A stretch of 64,000 nt of DNA from Flavobacterium sp. 9R (GTDB lineage Bacteria; Bacteroidota; Bacteroidia; Flavobacteriales; Flavobacteriaceae): positions 1,705,636-1,769,635 of the forward strand of contig NZ_LR733413.1 of the NCBI RefSeq assembly GCF_902506345.1, read 5' to 3'. This document shows, piece by piece, positions 8,615-16,969 of this stretch. Numbering within the stretch: the first letter of the stretch is position 1; every line of letters starts with the position of its first letter. The notes under the pieces were generated by a model. That model ran no database searches, had not been told where the DNA came from, and saw nothing but the letters and a program-made list of their open reading frames with translations. The translations under genes were made by a program, and so were the position numbers.

Positions 8615-9244
8615 TTAACGCTTTTTTTTACCTAAAAAACTTACTTTACAATCATATAATATAAACAAATAATAAACAATTAATAAAAAAGAGTTAAAAT
8701 ATACAAGAAGAAATTTAAAATCATTATCTAATTTCACATTAATATTTCCTACAATATAAATTAATGTGCTAGCAAGTAAATATAGAATAAGCCCTATAGT
8801 GACATAATAATATTTTTTTTCTGAAGTCAGCATATTGTACAAATGAAGAACCGCAAATACAATGACACTCAAATTGGTAATCACTATTACCAATAGGTTA
8901 TATTTAAAAAATTGTTCATAATCCAACAAACTTTGCACTCCAATTATTATTGCATTCAAAACCATTGTAGTATGAATGATTGTTTTTTGGCTTCTAGAAT
9001 TCATCAACGAACCATAAAAAAATCCTAGCGCCATCATTTGCCCAATAAAAAACAAATTCATTAAAAATAAATTATTCTTGTGCAAATGGTAAAATGCCTC
9101 CATACTTAACTGCATGATGGTAGCAAAAAGGAGGTAGATTAAAAAAAAGCCATTAACTTTTTCTTTTTTGAAAAAGCTAATGGCAAATAAGACTGAATCT
9201 AGTATTAAAACAGAATATCCAAAATAAATTAAAAAATCAATCAT
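8615..9244 (-). CDS. seven-helix integral membrane protein, possible sensor partner
   Basis: A 209-residue protein, almost all hydrophobic. Likely helices are near 5-25, 32-52, 59-79, 88-108, 114-135, 145-166 and 180-200, with a basic C-terminal tail (FLGKKKR) that should be cytoplasmic. No enzyme motif was recognised. It starts two bases after the preceding gene ends and lies 92 bases upstream of a histidine kinase with no sensor domain, so it may be the sensing subunit. The alternative is an unrelated membrane protein in the same operon. Confidence 0.6.
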   Translation of the reverse strand: MIDFLIYFGYSVLILDSVLFAISFFKKEKVNGFFLIYLLFATIMQLSMEAFYHLHKNNLFLMNLFFIGQMMALGFFYGSLMNSRSQKTIIHTTMVLNAIIIGVQSLLDYEQFFKYNLLVIVITNLSVIVFAVLHLYNMLTSEKKYYYVTIGLILYLLASTLIYIVGNINVKLDNDFKFLLVYFNSFLLIVYYLFILYDCKVSFLGKKKR

Positions 9245-9246
9245 TT

Positions 9247-9624
9247 TTATATATTCATTGGACTATTGGGATCTCCAAATGGCGGACAAAGACGAGTACC
9301 ATCATATACAATCTCAGCTTCTTTAGCCGCTTCATTATTCAAAGTTTTTGGAAATACATCTTCGTAGATCCCTGTCTTTACGTTCAAACGTGTCCCTACT
9401 AACATTAAGGCTTGCTCTCCCTGATCGTTTATTCCAACATAAGCCCTAACGGCATCAATTTTTTGTTTCATAACCCCTTGAAGGGATTCGATAGGAATAA
9501 GATACCCATCAATTTTTTTAGCTCTTGATTCAGCCTCAATCGCCGTTTCTTTGTATTTTCTTACCCATTCTTGAGCAGTTGGCAAGGTAATTTCAATTTC
9601 TTTAGGTAATTTTTCTTCACTCAT
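9247..9624 (-). CDS. conserved hypothetical protein, 125 residues
   Basis: A soluble, highly charged N-terminal helix region (LPTAQEWVRKYKETAIEAE) is followed by a predicted alpha/beta region with AYVGINDQGEQALMLVG. I recognise no catalytic motif. It is the first gene of the set 9624-7066 that continues with the membrane protein, kinase and regulator (two-base gap to the next gene). This arrangement suggests a role in the same signalling circuit, but function is unknown. Confidence 0.65.
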   Translation of the reverse strand: MSEEKLPKEIEITLPTAQEWVRKYKETAIEAESRAKKIDGYLIPIESLQGVMKQKIDAVRAYVGINDQGEQALMLVGTRLNVKTGIYEDVFPKTLNNEAAKEAEIVYDGTRLCPPFGDPNSPMNI

Positions 9625-9744
9625 AACTTTAATAAATTATTGGTTGATAATAGTTTAAGCTAAGCTAGTCATTTTTTTATTACAAAATAAAAAATATAAG
9701 GAAGAATTCTCTTTCTAAGAATTGTAGCTGTTCATAAAGGTGTC

Positions 9745-11283
9745 TTAGAAAGGGACATCACTGTCATCCTCTGGATCATTATTAAAGGTACTACCAAAAG
9801 CTTCATTTGCTGTTGGTAAATTTCTAGTAAAATCCTCCTGATTCATACTAGAAGGCAAATCGTCATAACCACTGCTGTAATCCTCTAAGTTGTCAAATTT
9901 ACCAAGGCTACCTACGAATTTTAATCTAACGTTCTCTAAACCACCGTTCCTGTGCTTTGCGATAATGAATTCTGCTTGACCAGCGGTTGGAGACTGCTCT
10001 TCATCATCCCATTCTTCAATTTTGTAATACTCGGGACGATAAATAAAGGAAACGATATCCGCATCCTGCTCAATCGCACCCGATTCACGAAGATCCGAAA
10101 GCAAAGGACGTTTACTAGAACCACGTGTCTCAACGGCACGAGATAACTGTGAAAGCGCTATTACAGGAACATTTAATTCTTTTGCCAAAGCCTTTAAGTT
10201 CCTAGAGATGGTTGAAATCTCTTGTTCACGATTTCCGCCCCCTTTTCCATTTCCTCCTGCAGTCATTAACTGCAAATAATCGACGATAATCAATTTTATA
10301 CCATGCTGTGAAGCCAAACGACGGCATTTCGCACGCAAGTCAAAAATAGAAAGCGAAGGAGAATCATCTATAAACAAAGGTGCTTTTTCCAAGTTTTTCA
10401 CCTTGGTACTTAATTGTTCCCACTCAAATTTTTCTAATTTACCCGTACGTAATTTTTCAGAAGACAAACCAGTTTCAGAAGAAATCAAACGCGTAATCAA
10501 CTGTACGGAAGACATCTCCAAAGAGAAAACAGCTACAGGTTTTTGAAAATCGATAGCAATGTTTCTGGCCATAGATAATACGAAAGCCGTTTTACCCATA
10601 CCCGGACGAGCCGCGATAATAATTAAATCTGAAGGTTGCCAACCCGATGTTACTTTATCCAATTTTTCAAAACCAGTTGCTACACCACTAAGCCCTTCTT
10701 GACCTGCAATTTCTTCAATTCTTTTTTTAGCTTGCAACACCAAACTCTGAGCCGTTTCGGAACTACGTTTTACGTTACCTTGCGTCACTTCATACAGCTT
10801 TGACTCCGCTTTGTCCAATAAATCAAAAACATCGGTGGTCTCGTCATACGATTCTTCAATAATTTCAGAAGAAATACGAATCAAACTTCTTTGAATGTAC
10901 TTTTGAAGAATGATTCTTGAGTGAAATTCAATATGTGCAGAGGAAGATATTTTTTGCGTTAATTGAATCAAGTAAAAATCACCTCCTGATAAGTCTAATT
11001 TTCCGTTTTTTCGAAGCTGTGCAGAAACTGTTAATAAGTCAATAGGTTGTGACTCTGTAAACAGCTGAACAATAGCCTCAAATATATGTTTGTGTGCATC
11101 TTTGTAGAAAGCATCTGGTTGCAAAATATCAATAACCTCATCAACCCCTTTTTTATCAATCATCATCGCTCCCAAAACAGCCTCTTCTAATTCTAGGACT
11201 TGCGGTGGTAACTTTCCTTTTTCTAGGTTAATTATTGTGGATTTATCCACTTTTATAGGGCTTATTGATTTAAAATTTTCCAT
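9745..11283 (-). CDS. dnaB: replicative DNA helicase DnaB
   Basis: A 512-residue DnaB. It has the N-terminal primase-interacting helical domain (PPQVLELEEAVLGAMM, near residue 27), a linker, and a RecA-type C-terminal motor with Walker A ARPGMGKT (~225-232), Walker B IIVDYLQLM (~334), SQLSRAVETR and SDLRESGAIEQDAD. It unwinds DNA at the replication fork as a hexamer. The acidic tail (NNDPEDDSDVPF) is like those of other Bacteroidetes DnaB proteins. No intein is present. It is transcribed away from accA, whose terminator lies in between. Confidence 0.97.
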   Translation of the reverse strand: MENFKSISPIKVDKSTIINLEKGKLPPQVLELEEAVLGAMMIDKKGVDEVIDILQPDAFYKDAHKHIFEAIVQLFTESQPIDLLTVSAQLRKNGKLDLSGGDFYLIQLTQKISSSAHIEFHSRIILQKYIQRSLIRISSEIIEESYDETTDVFDLLDKAESKLYEVTQGNVKRSSETAQSLVLQAKKRIEEIAGQEGLSGVATGFEKLDKVTSGWQPSDLIIIAARPGMGKTAFVLSMARNIAIDFQKPVAVFSLEMSSVQLITRLISSETGLSSEKLRTGKLEKFEWEQLSTKVKNLEKAPLFIDDSPSLSIFDLRAKCRRLASQHGIKLIIVDYLQLMTAGGNGKGGGNREQEISTISRNLKALAKELNVPVIALSQLSRAVETRGSSKRPLLSDLRESGAIEQDADIVSFIYRPEYYKIEEWDDEEQSPTAGQAEFIIAKHRNGGLENVRLKFVGSLGKFDNLEDYSSGYDDLPSSMNQEDFTRNLPTANEAFGSTFNNDPEDDSDVPF

Positions 11284-11370
11284 AAAGCGAATTTAAAAAA
11301 AAATAGATAGTATAGCGCCTAGAGTTATTACAAATAAATGTTCATAACTCGCGTTTTGTTGTTAATAACC

Positions 11371-11405
11371 ATAAAAAAAGTCCGAAACCAAACGGCTTCG
11401 GACTT
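11371..11405 (-). terminator. Rho-independent terminator of accA
   Basis: AAGTCCGAA (11378-11386) pairs with TTCGGACTT (11397-11405), loop of 10. On the minus strand the stem is followed by TTTTTTTAT. It lies 20 bases beyond the accA stop and before dnaB. Confidence 0.85.
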
Positions 11406-11424
11406 CAAAATATTCTGTAGGAAT

Positions 11425-12378
11425 TTATTCTTTAAAATGACCCATTTTACTGTATTTATCCATCCTTTGAGCGATTAATTCACTTGTTGATAAGTCTTTC
11501 AATTCATTGAAACCTTTCAAAATATAATGCTCAACAGTTTTGAAAGTCGTTTCTCTGTCATAATGTGCTCCACCAAGTGGCTCAGGAATGATATCGTCGA
11601 CTAATTTCTGTTTTTTCATATCAGCTGAAGTCAATTTTAATGCTTCTGCTGCTTGCTCTTTGTACTCCCAACTTTTCCATAAAATAGAAGAACATGACTC
11701 AGGAGATATTACAGAATACCAAGTATTTTCAAGCATATACACACGATCGCCAACCCCAATTCCTAAAGCTCCACCAGAAGCTCCTTCACCCACAATAATA
11801 GTGATGATTGGCACTTTTAAACGTACCATTTCAAAAATATTTCTAGCAATGGCTTCTCCTTGACCTCTTTCTTCTGCTTCTAAACCAGGATAAGCACCAG
11901 GAGTATCTACTAAGGTTACAACAGGAATACCAAATTTTTCAGCCATTTTCATCAAGCGCAATGCTTTTCTGTATCCTTCAGGGTTAGCCATACCAAAATT
12001 ACGGTATTGACGTGTTTTGGTATTGTATCCTTTTTGTTGCCCAACAATCATGAACGATTGTCCTCCAATTTTACCCAAACCACCAATCATTGCTTTATCA
12101 TCTTTGAATCCACGATCTCCGTGCAATTCTAAAAAAGTATCTCCGCAAAGAGCACGAATATGATCTAAGGTATAGGGACGATTAGGATGTCTGGATAACT
12201 GAACACGTTGCCAAGCTGTAAGGTTTTTATAGATGTTTTTTTTGGTCTCCACTAACTTCTTGTTAATTTCTTTACAAGTTGGGGTAACATCAACATCCGA
12301 CTCTTTACCGATAATGACGCATTTTTCTAACTGCTCCTCTAGTTCTTTAATGGGAAGCTCAAAATCTAAATATTCCAT
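11425..12378 (-). CDS. accA: acetyl-CoA carboxylase carboxyltransferase subunit alpha
   Basis: A 317-residue AccA, the usual length. With AccD it moves the carboxyl group from biotin-BCCP to acetyl-CoA to give malonyl-CoA, the first step of fatty acid synthesis. Motifs: N-terminal coiled segment (ELEEQLEKC), [51 protein letters not shown] and [20 protein letters not shown]. It is monocistronic, with its own terminator and a possible promoter at 12419-12448. Confidence 0.97.
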   Translation of the reverse strand: MEYLDFELPIKELEEQLEKCVIIGKESDVDVTPTCKEINKKLVETKKNIYKNLTAWQRVQLSRHPNRPYTLDHIRALCGDTFLELHGDRGFKDDKAMIGGLGKIGGQSFMIVGQQKGYNTKTRQYRNFGMANPEGYRKALRLMKMAEKFGIPVVTLVDTPGAYPGLEAEERGQGEAIARNIFEMVRLKVPIITIIVGEGASGGALGIGVGDRVYMLENTWYSVISPESCSSILWKSWEYKEQAAEALKLTSADMKKQKLVDDIIPEPLGGAHYDRETTFKTVEHYILKGFNELKDLSTSELIAQRMDKYSKMGHFKE

Positions 12379-12418
12379 AGGATTTTTGCGTTTGTATTAT
12401 TTTGCAATTCTGGATGTG

Positions 12419-12448
12419 CAAATGTAAAAATTTAAAATCGTTTCGAAA
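12419..12448 (-). promoter_or_regulatory. possible accA promoter
   Basis: On the minus strand TACATTTG (12419-12426) fits the Bacteroidetes -7 element. TTTCG lies 17 bases upstream as a weak -33. The start codon is ~40 bases downstream. Confidence 0.4.
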
Positions 12449-12487
12449 GATTATTTTTTATTTAACTCGAAATTAAATCCAATTTAA

Positions 12488-13378
12488 CTACTCCTTTTTC
12501 GATTTTTCCATATAGTGCTTGATGATACCATTTAAGATGACCGTAATCACAATAATCAAGGCTCCAATATAAAATTCGGTACTCATTTTTTCTTTACCAC
12601 CAATGATAAAATACGCCAAAACAATGCCATAAACCGGCTCTAAATTCGTAGTAAGCATCACAGTATAAGGAGACAAGCGACGCATTACTTTCACCGAAGC
12701 CGTAAAGGCATAAGCAGTACAAATGGAAGCCAATAGTAAAATTAACAGCCAATTTTTAGGCGTCAAAACAAAGGATTCCACAGTAAATGAACCTTTGAAA
12801 AGGAAATAAATACTGATAAAAAGGAAGCCTGCCAAAAACTCATAAAAAGCAATTACCGAAGGTTCGTGATGTGCGATTAGTTTCCCGTTAAATAACGTAA
12901 AAACCACTCCCAAAATAATAGAAACCAAAGCCAAAAGCATACCGTGTAAGTAATTGATTTCTACCTGAAGTATCAACGCTAATCCCGCTATAATTACTAG
13001 CCCAAAAAACACTTCATACCACAATACTTTTCGACCATAAAAAATAGGTTCTAACAAAGAAGCAAAAAAAGCTCCTAAGGAAAAAACAGACAAGGTTATG
13101 GAAACTGTTGACACCTTTATCGACTCAAAAAAGAAAATCCAATGCAGGGCAATTAGCAATCCAACAAAGACTAATTTCAAAACGGCACTGTACGCAATTT
13201 GAAAAGGAATTTTCTTAATCAACAAAAAACTTCCCAAAAAAAGTGCTGCAAAAAGCATTCGATACCAAACTAAAAAATCGGCATCGATGGTAATTAAGGC
13301 GCCTAATATGGCAGTGAAACCCCAGATAAAAACAATTAGATGGAGGTTCAAGTAACTTTTTAAATTATCGTTTGGCAT
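12488..13378 (-). CDS. DMT-superfamily (EamA) transporter
   Basis: A 296-residue protein with ten predicted transmembrane helices in two EamA repeats, a basic cytoplasmic tail (HYMEKSKKE) and the typical first-helix sequence LNLHLIVFIWGFTAILGALI, in pieces. A conserved NLEPVYG element lies in the second repeat (TTNLEPVYGIVLAYF). Family members export metabolites or drugs; the substrate cannot be read from sequence. It overlaps the upstream lptF/G-type gene by 14 bases, so the two are translationally coupled. Confidence 0.88.
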   Translation of the reverse strand: MPNDNLKSYLNLHLIVFIWGFTAILGALITIDADFLVWYRMLFAALFLGSFLLIKKIPFQIAYSAVLKLVFVGLLIALHWIFFFESIKVSTVSITLSVFSLGAFFASLLEPIFYGRKVLWYEVFFGLVIIAGLALILQVEINYLHGMLLALVSIILGVVFTLFNGKLIAHHEPSVIAFYEFLAGFLFISIYFLFKGSFTVESFVLTPKNWLLILLLASICTAYAFTASVKVMRRLSPYTVMLTTNLEPVYGIVLAYFIIGGKEKMSTEFYIGALIIVITVILNGIIKHYMEKSKKE

Positions 13379-14456
13379 TGCGTAATAAATAAATTGCTAA
13401 TATTCCGAAAAAGATGTTGGGCAGCCAAACGGCTAATAATGGTGAAAATGAAGATTTCTCGGCAATAGTGCCAAAGATTTTATCAAAGAAAACAAAAGCA
13501 AAAGCAATGGCGATTCCAATAGCTAAATTGGTTCCCATACCGCCTCTGCGTTTCATCGCCGAAACCGAAACCGCAATTATCGTAAGGATAAAAGCGGACA
13601 CAGGTACACTGTATTTTTTATACAACACCACCAAATAGGTATTAATATTAGAAGAACCTCTTTTGCGTTCCTTTTCAATAAAGGCGTTCAATTGGGTAAG
13701 ATTCAAGGTTTCCGCAATATACACTACAGGAGTTAAATCTTCTAAATCAAATGCAAAAACAAATTTTTTCTCAGGGGCTTTCTCAATTTTATCTCCCATT
13801 GGTCCCAAAGTTCTTTTGGTGTAATCATAAAGCGTATACGTACTGTCCTTGGGATTCCATTTGATTCTACTTGCGGTAATTTTAGAAACCAATTGTTCTT
13901 TTTTGAACTTCTCTAGCGAAAAATTAAAAGCCATTTTAGTCTCTGGGTTAAAACTATTCACATAGATGAATTCGTGGTCGTTGATTTGTCGGTACACATC
14001 TGTATTATCGCCTCGCATGGCTTCTTTCCCGCCTCCTTTCAAATACGTATATCTAAAATTGTTGTAGCCTTCACTTGCAGAGGGCACTAGGAAAAAACCC
14101 ATCAACAGCACTAAAACAGAAACGATAGAAGCACCAATAATATAAGGTCTTAAAAAACGTGTAAATGAAATTCCTGAACCTAAAATGGCAATGATTTCTG
14201 TATTATTCGCCAATTTGGAAGTAAACCAAATGATAGACAAAAACAAAAATATCGGAAAAAGCGAATTGGCAAAATAAATGGTGAAATTAGAATAATAAAT
14301 AGCAATATCCTTAAATGGAATTTGGTTTTCCAGCATCTTATTGATCTTCTCCGAAACATCAATTACAATTCCAATCGGGATAAACAACAATAACATTACT
14401 GCAAAAGTCGCCAAGTAGCGCTTCAGAATGTATTTGTCTATTATGGTCAATTTCAT
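13365..14456 (-). CDS. LptF/LptG-family permease of lipopolysaccharide export
   Basis: A 363-residue protein with the YjgP/YjgQ architecture: three N-terminal helices (DKYILKRYLATFAVMLLLF), a large periplasmic beta-jellyroll (~120-260) and three C-terminal helices ending in LLRNAKR. The family, with LptB, extracts LPS from the inner membrane and feeds it to the Lpt bridge. It lies next to tgt, an arrangement often seen in Flavobacteriia. Whether it is the LptF or LptG paralogue cannot be decided without its partner, so no symbol is given. Confidence 0.9.
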   Translation of the reverse strand: MKLTIIDKYILKRYLATFAVMLLLFIPIGIVIDVSEKINKMLENQIPFKDIAIYYSNFTIYFANSLFPIFLFLSIIWFTSKLANNTEIIAILGSGISFTRFLRPYIIGASIVSVLVLLMGFFLVPSASEGYNNFRYTYLKGGGKEAMRGDNTDVYRQINDHEFIYVNSFNPETKMAFNFSLEKFKKEQLVSKITASRIKWNPKDSTYTLYDYTKRTLGPMGDKIEKAPEKKFVFAFDLEDLTPVVYIAETLNLTQLNAFIEKERKRGSSNINTYLVVLYKKYSVPVSAFILTIIAVSVSAMKRRGGMGTNLAIGIAIAFAFVFFDKIFGTIAEKSSFSPLLAVWLPNIFFGILAIYLLRNAKR

Positions 14457-14467
14457 TTCTTAAAGTT

Positions 14468-14545
14468 AGAGGTTAGAGGTTAGAGGTTAGAGGTTAGAAA
14501 TTTGTTGGTCTCCCGACACTTCTAATCTCTAACTTCTAACTTCCT
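14468..14545. repeat. 7-bp tandem word AGAGGTT and its inverted counterpart between tgt and lptF/G
   Basis: AGAGGTT occurs four times head-to-tail (14468-14495) just before the lptF/G start. The complementary words CTAATCTCTAACTTCTAAC lie at ~14522-14540, close to the tgt stop. The two sides can pair into a long imperfect hairpin. Confidence 0.7.
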
Positions 14546-14552
14546 ATTTTTT

Positions 14553-15683
14553 TTATAATCTTTGGCTCATATTTTTGACCATCATTTCTTTCCAAGGTCT
14601 AAAATCGCCCGCTAAGATATGTTTTCTTGCCTCACGAACCAACCACATATAGAATCCTAAATTATGAATCGTAGCAATTTGCTTTCCTAGCATTTCATTC
14701 GATGCAAACAAATGGCGCAAGTAAGCTTTGGTATAAAAAGTATCTACATAGGTAATTCCCATTTCATCAATTGGTGAAAAATCGGCTTCCCACTTTTTAT
14801 TTTTAATATTGATGGAACCATTAGCGGTAAATAACATTCCGTTTCTAGCGTTACGTGTTGGCATTACGCAATCAAACATGTCTATTCCTAAAGCAATATT
14901 TTCCAAAATATTAATTGGTGTTCCTACCCCCATCAAATAACGAGGCTTGTCTTCTGGTAAGATTTCACAAACAACTTCGGTCATTGCATACATTTCTTCT
15001 GCTGGTTCCCCTACCGAAAGTCCACCAATAGCGTTTCCTTGTTGTCCCGCATTGGCAATGTATTCTGCCGATTGGCGACGCAAATCTTTATAAGTACTCC
15101 CTTGCACTATAGGAAAAAATGTTTGCTCATATCCATATTTATAAGGTACTTTTTCTAAATGATTGATACAACGATCCAACCAACGGTGCGTCATGTGCAT
15201 TGAACGCTGTGCATAGCGATAATCACAAGGATAAGGAGTACATTCATCAAAAGCCATAATGATATCAGCTCCAATAGTACGCTGAATTTCCATCACATTT
15301 TCAGGTGTAAAAAAATGGTATGACCCATCAATATGTGACTTGAACTTCACTCCTTCTTCCTTTATTTTTCGATTTGCCGATAAAGAGTACACCTGATAAC
15401 CTCCTGAATCGGTCAAAATATTACGATCCCAATTCATAAATCTGTGCAATCCTCCCGCTTTTTCCAAAATATCAGTTTGCGGACGCAGGTATAAATGGTA
15501 AGTGTTTCCTAAAATAATATCCGGATTAATATCGTCTGCCAATTCGCGTTGATGCACTCCTTTTACCGTTCCTGCAGTTCCCACAGGCATAAAAATAGGG
15601 GTTTCAATTACCCCATGATCGGTAGTAATACTACCTGCTCTTGCTTTAGACTGTGTATCTTTTTGTAATAAATCAAATTTCAT
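14553..15683 (-). CDS. tgt: queuine tRNA-ribosyltransferase (tRNA-guanine transglycosylase)
   Basis: A 376-residue Tgt, which exchanges guanine at the wobble position of GUN anticodons for the queuosine precursor. An upstream GTG-type extension to 15719 is rejected because homology begins at MKFDLL. Motifs: IFMPVGTAGTVKGV, ILTDSGGYQVYSLS with the catalytic Asp, AFDECTPYPCDY, IGGLSVGEP and GVGTPINIL. The zinc-site CxCxxC of the E. coli enzyme is absent: the equivalent stretch reads GITYVDTFYTKAYLRHL. The later TIHNL histidine is kept. Confidence 0.95.
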   Translation of the reverse strand: MKFDLLQKDTQSKARAGSITTDHGVIETPIFMPVGTAGTVKGVHQRELADDINPDIILGNTYHLYLRPQTDILEKAGGLHRFMNWDRNILTDSGGYQVYSLSANRKIKEEGVKFKSHIDGSYHFFTPENVMEIQRTIGADIIMAFDECTPYPCDYRYAQRSMHMTHRWLDRCINHLEKVPYKYGYEQTFFPIVQGSTYKDLRRQSAEYIANAGQQGNAIGGLSVGEPAEEMYAMTEVVCEILPEDKPRYLMGVGTPINILENIALGIDMFDCVMPTRNARNGMLFTANGSINIKNKKWEADFSPIDEMGITYVDTFYTKAYLRHLFASNEMLGKQIATIHNLGFYMWLVREARKHILAGDFRPWKEMMVKNMSQRL

Positions 15684-16060
15684 CTCTCTCGTTTTTCTCC
15701 CGACCGTTCGGGACGGCAAAGATAATTTATTTCAGATTTACGAATTACGATTTAGGATTTTATTTAACAATGCTATCTTTTGGGCGTATCACCACCTCCG
15801 CAAGCTACGGCGCTGTCGGGCTGTACACTATATCTCTTGGGTCGAACCCCGCCCCAAGAGGATGCCGCTTCCATCCCTTACGCATCTATAGAAACACCTA
15901 AACATAAATTACAACATATTGTCAATACATATAATTTAGAAACAAGTCGCGACCTGTCCCTACGGGAATCCAAAATTTATTTGATTGTGTAACAATTGTT
16001 ACTCAAAAACCCATTTTGTACCTTTACTTTTGCCTTACTCAAACAAAAAAACGAATACTT
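15684..16060. other. 377-base intergenic region with GC-rich repeat-like segment
   Basis: A small palindrome CCCGACCGTTCGGGACGG lies at ~15699-15716. From ~15776 to 15895 a GC-richer stretch (GGGCGTATCACCACC, CGGCGCTGTCGGGCTG, CCGCCCCAAGAGG) stands out from the AT-rich surroundings and looks like a degenerate dispersed element; a similar GC-rich fragment continues at ~15947-15966. No credible coding frame was found. The distal end carries the rhodanese promoter region. Confidence 0.5.
15989..16032 (+). promoter_or_regulatory. palindromic operator and -7 element before the rhodanese genes
   Basis: GTAACAATTGTTAC (15989-16002) is a perfect 14-base palindrome. TACTTTTG (16025-16032) fits the TAnnTTTG -7 element and lies 28 bases before the ATG at 16061. 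The palindrome is centred ~30 bases upstream of the -7 element, a position typical of an activator or repressor site for a dimeric regulator. Confidence 0.5.
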
Positions 16061-16354
16061 ATGACATTAGAACATTTCATTAAAGAAAGCCGCGGTACCA
16101 TTGTAGACGTAAGAACCCGAGAAGAATTTATGGGCGGTCATGTTGCTACTTCTATCAATATTCCACTAAATGAAATTCCAGAACGCCTAGAGGAAATAAA
16201 AGCCTTGGCTACTCCCCTCATTTTATGTTGTGCTTCTGGTGGACGCAGCGGTCAGGCAGAATATTATCTTTCACAGCAAGGTATAGAGTGTCTGAATGGC
16301 GGCTCTTGGTTGAACGTGAATTTTTATCAATCCTTACAAAACAAAATCGATTAA
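16061..16354 (+). CDS. single-domain rhodanese (sulfurtransferase)
   Basis: A 97-residue cytoplasmic rhodanese. The ATG at 16061 follows the promoter; an earlier in-frame start at 16016 lies inside it. Features: IVDVRTREEFMGGHV with the CH2A-like element, NIPL, and the active-site loop CCASGGRSG with catalytic Cys near residue 66. It should accept sulfane sulfur as a persulfide. The second rhodanese starts two bases after its stop, so the pair is one operon. Confidence 0.9.
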   Translation: MTLEHFIKESRGTIVDVRTREEFMGGHVATSINIPLNEIPERLEEIKALATPLILCCASGGRSGQAEYYLSQQGIECLNGGSWLNVNFYQSLQNKID

Positions 16355-16355
16355 T

Positions 16356-16673
16356 ATGCTTACTCTTTTAAAACGCCTTTTCGGCCTTGGCCCAGCCATA
16401 AATTATAAAACATTACTTCAGCAAGGAGCTATAATCGTAGATGTAAGAAGCAAAGGTGAATTCCGAGGAGGTCACATCAAAGGTTCCCTTAATATCCCCG
16501 TTGATGTATTGCGTCAAAATTTAAATCAATTACAAAATAAAAATCAAGTCATTATTACTTGCTGTGCCTCTGGAATGCGAAGCGCTTCTGCCAAAAGCAT
16601 CTTAAAAGCAAGTGGCTATACAGAAGTTTACAATGGAGGTGGATGGAGCAGCTTGAATAGCAAACTCTTGTAA
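16356..16673 (+). CDS. single-domain rhodanese (sulfurtransferase), second copy
   Basis: A 105-residue protein with IIVDVRSKGEFRGGHIKGSLNIP and active-site loop CCASGMRSAS. The N-terminus (MLTLLKRLFGLGPAI) is hydrophobic and may touch the membrane. It is paralogous to the preceding gene, with the same CCASG core, and is translationally coupled to it. Substrate and acceptor are unknown; such pairs often work in sulfide, thiosulfate or persulfide handling. Confidence 0.9.
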   Translation: MLTLLKRLFGLGPAINYKTLLQQGAIIVDVRSKGEFRGGHIKGSLNIPVDVLRQNLNQLQNKNQVIITCCASGMRSASAKSILKASGYTEVYNGGGWSSLNSKLL

Positions 16674-16697
16674 CACATTAACATAAAAAAACTTATT

Positions 16698-16793
16698 AGT
16701 CACAGTCAAAACTATTCCTTTTCTGTGACTGTAATAGAAGAAAGCTAATGCACAATAAAAAGGCGATACTAACAGATCTTGTAGCGCCTTTTT
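16698..16793 (+). terminator. two terminator-like hairpins after the rhodanese operon
   Basis: AGTCACAG (16698-16705) pairs with CTGTGACT (16723-16730). Further on, AAAAAGGCG (16757-16765) pairs with CGCCTTTTT (16785-16793) and ends in a T-run. The second is a good Rho-independent terminator on the plus strand. The rest of the gap to 16970 shows nothing more. Confidence 0.75.
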
Positions 16794-16969
16794 GTTTGCT
16801 AACAACATAAATCTAGTAAAATCACAAAACGCGTTCATCAAAAGAATGGAATACCTAAAAAATAAGCTTAAAAGGCAAGCTGCTTTTACTTCTTTTTTGA
16901 AATTAATTTTGAAGTAAACTCAGTAGAATGCTTTATTTTTACGCCTGAAATCAATTCAAGCGTACTTTT

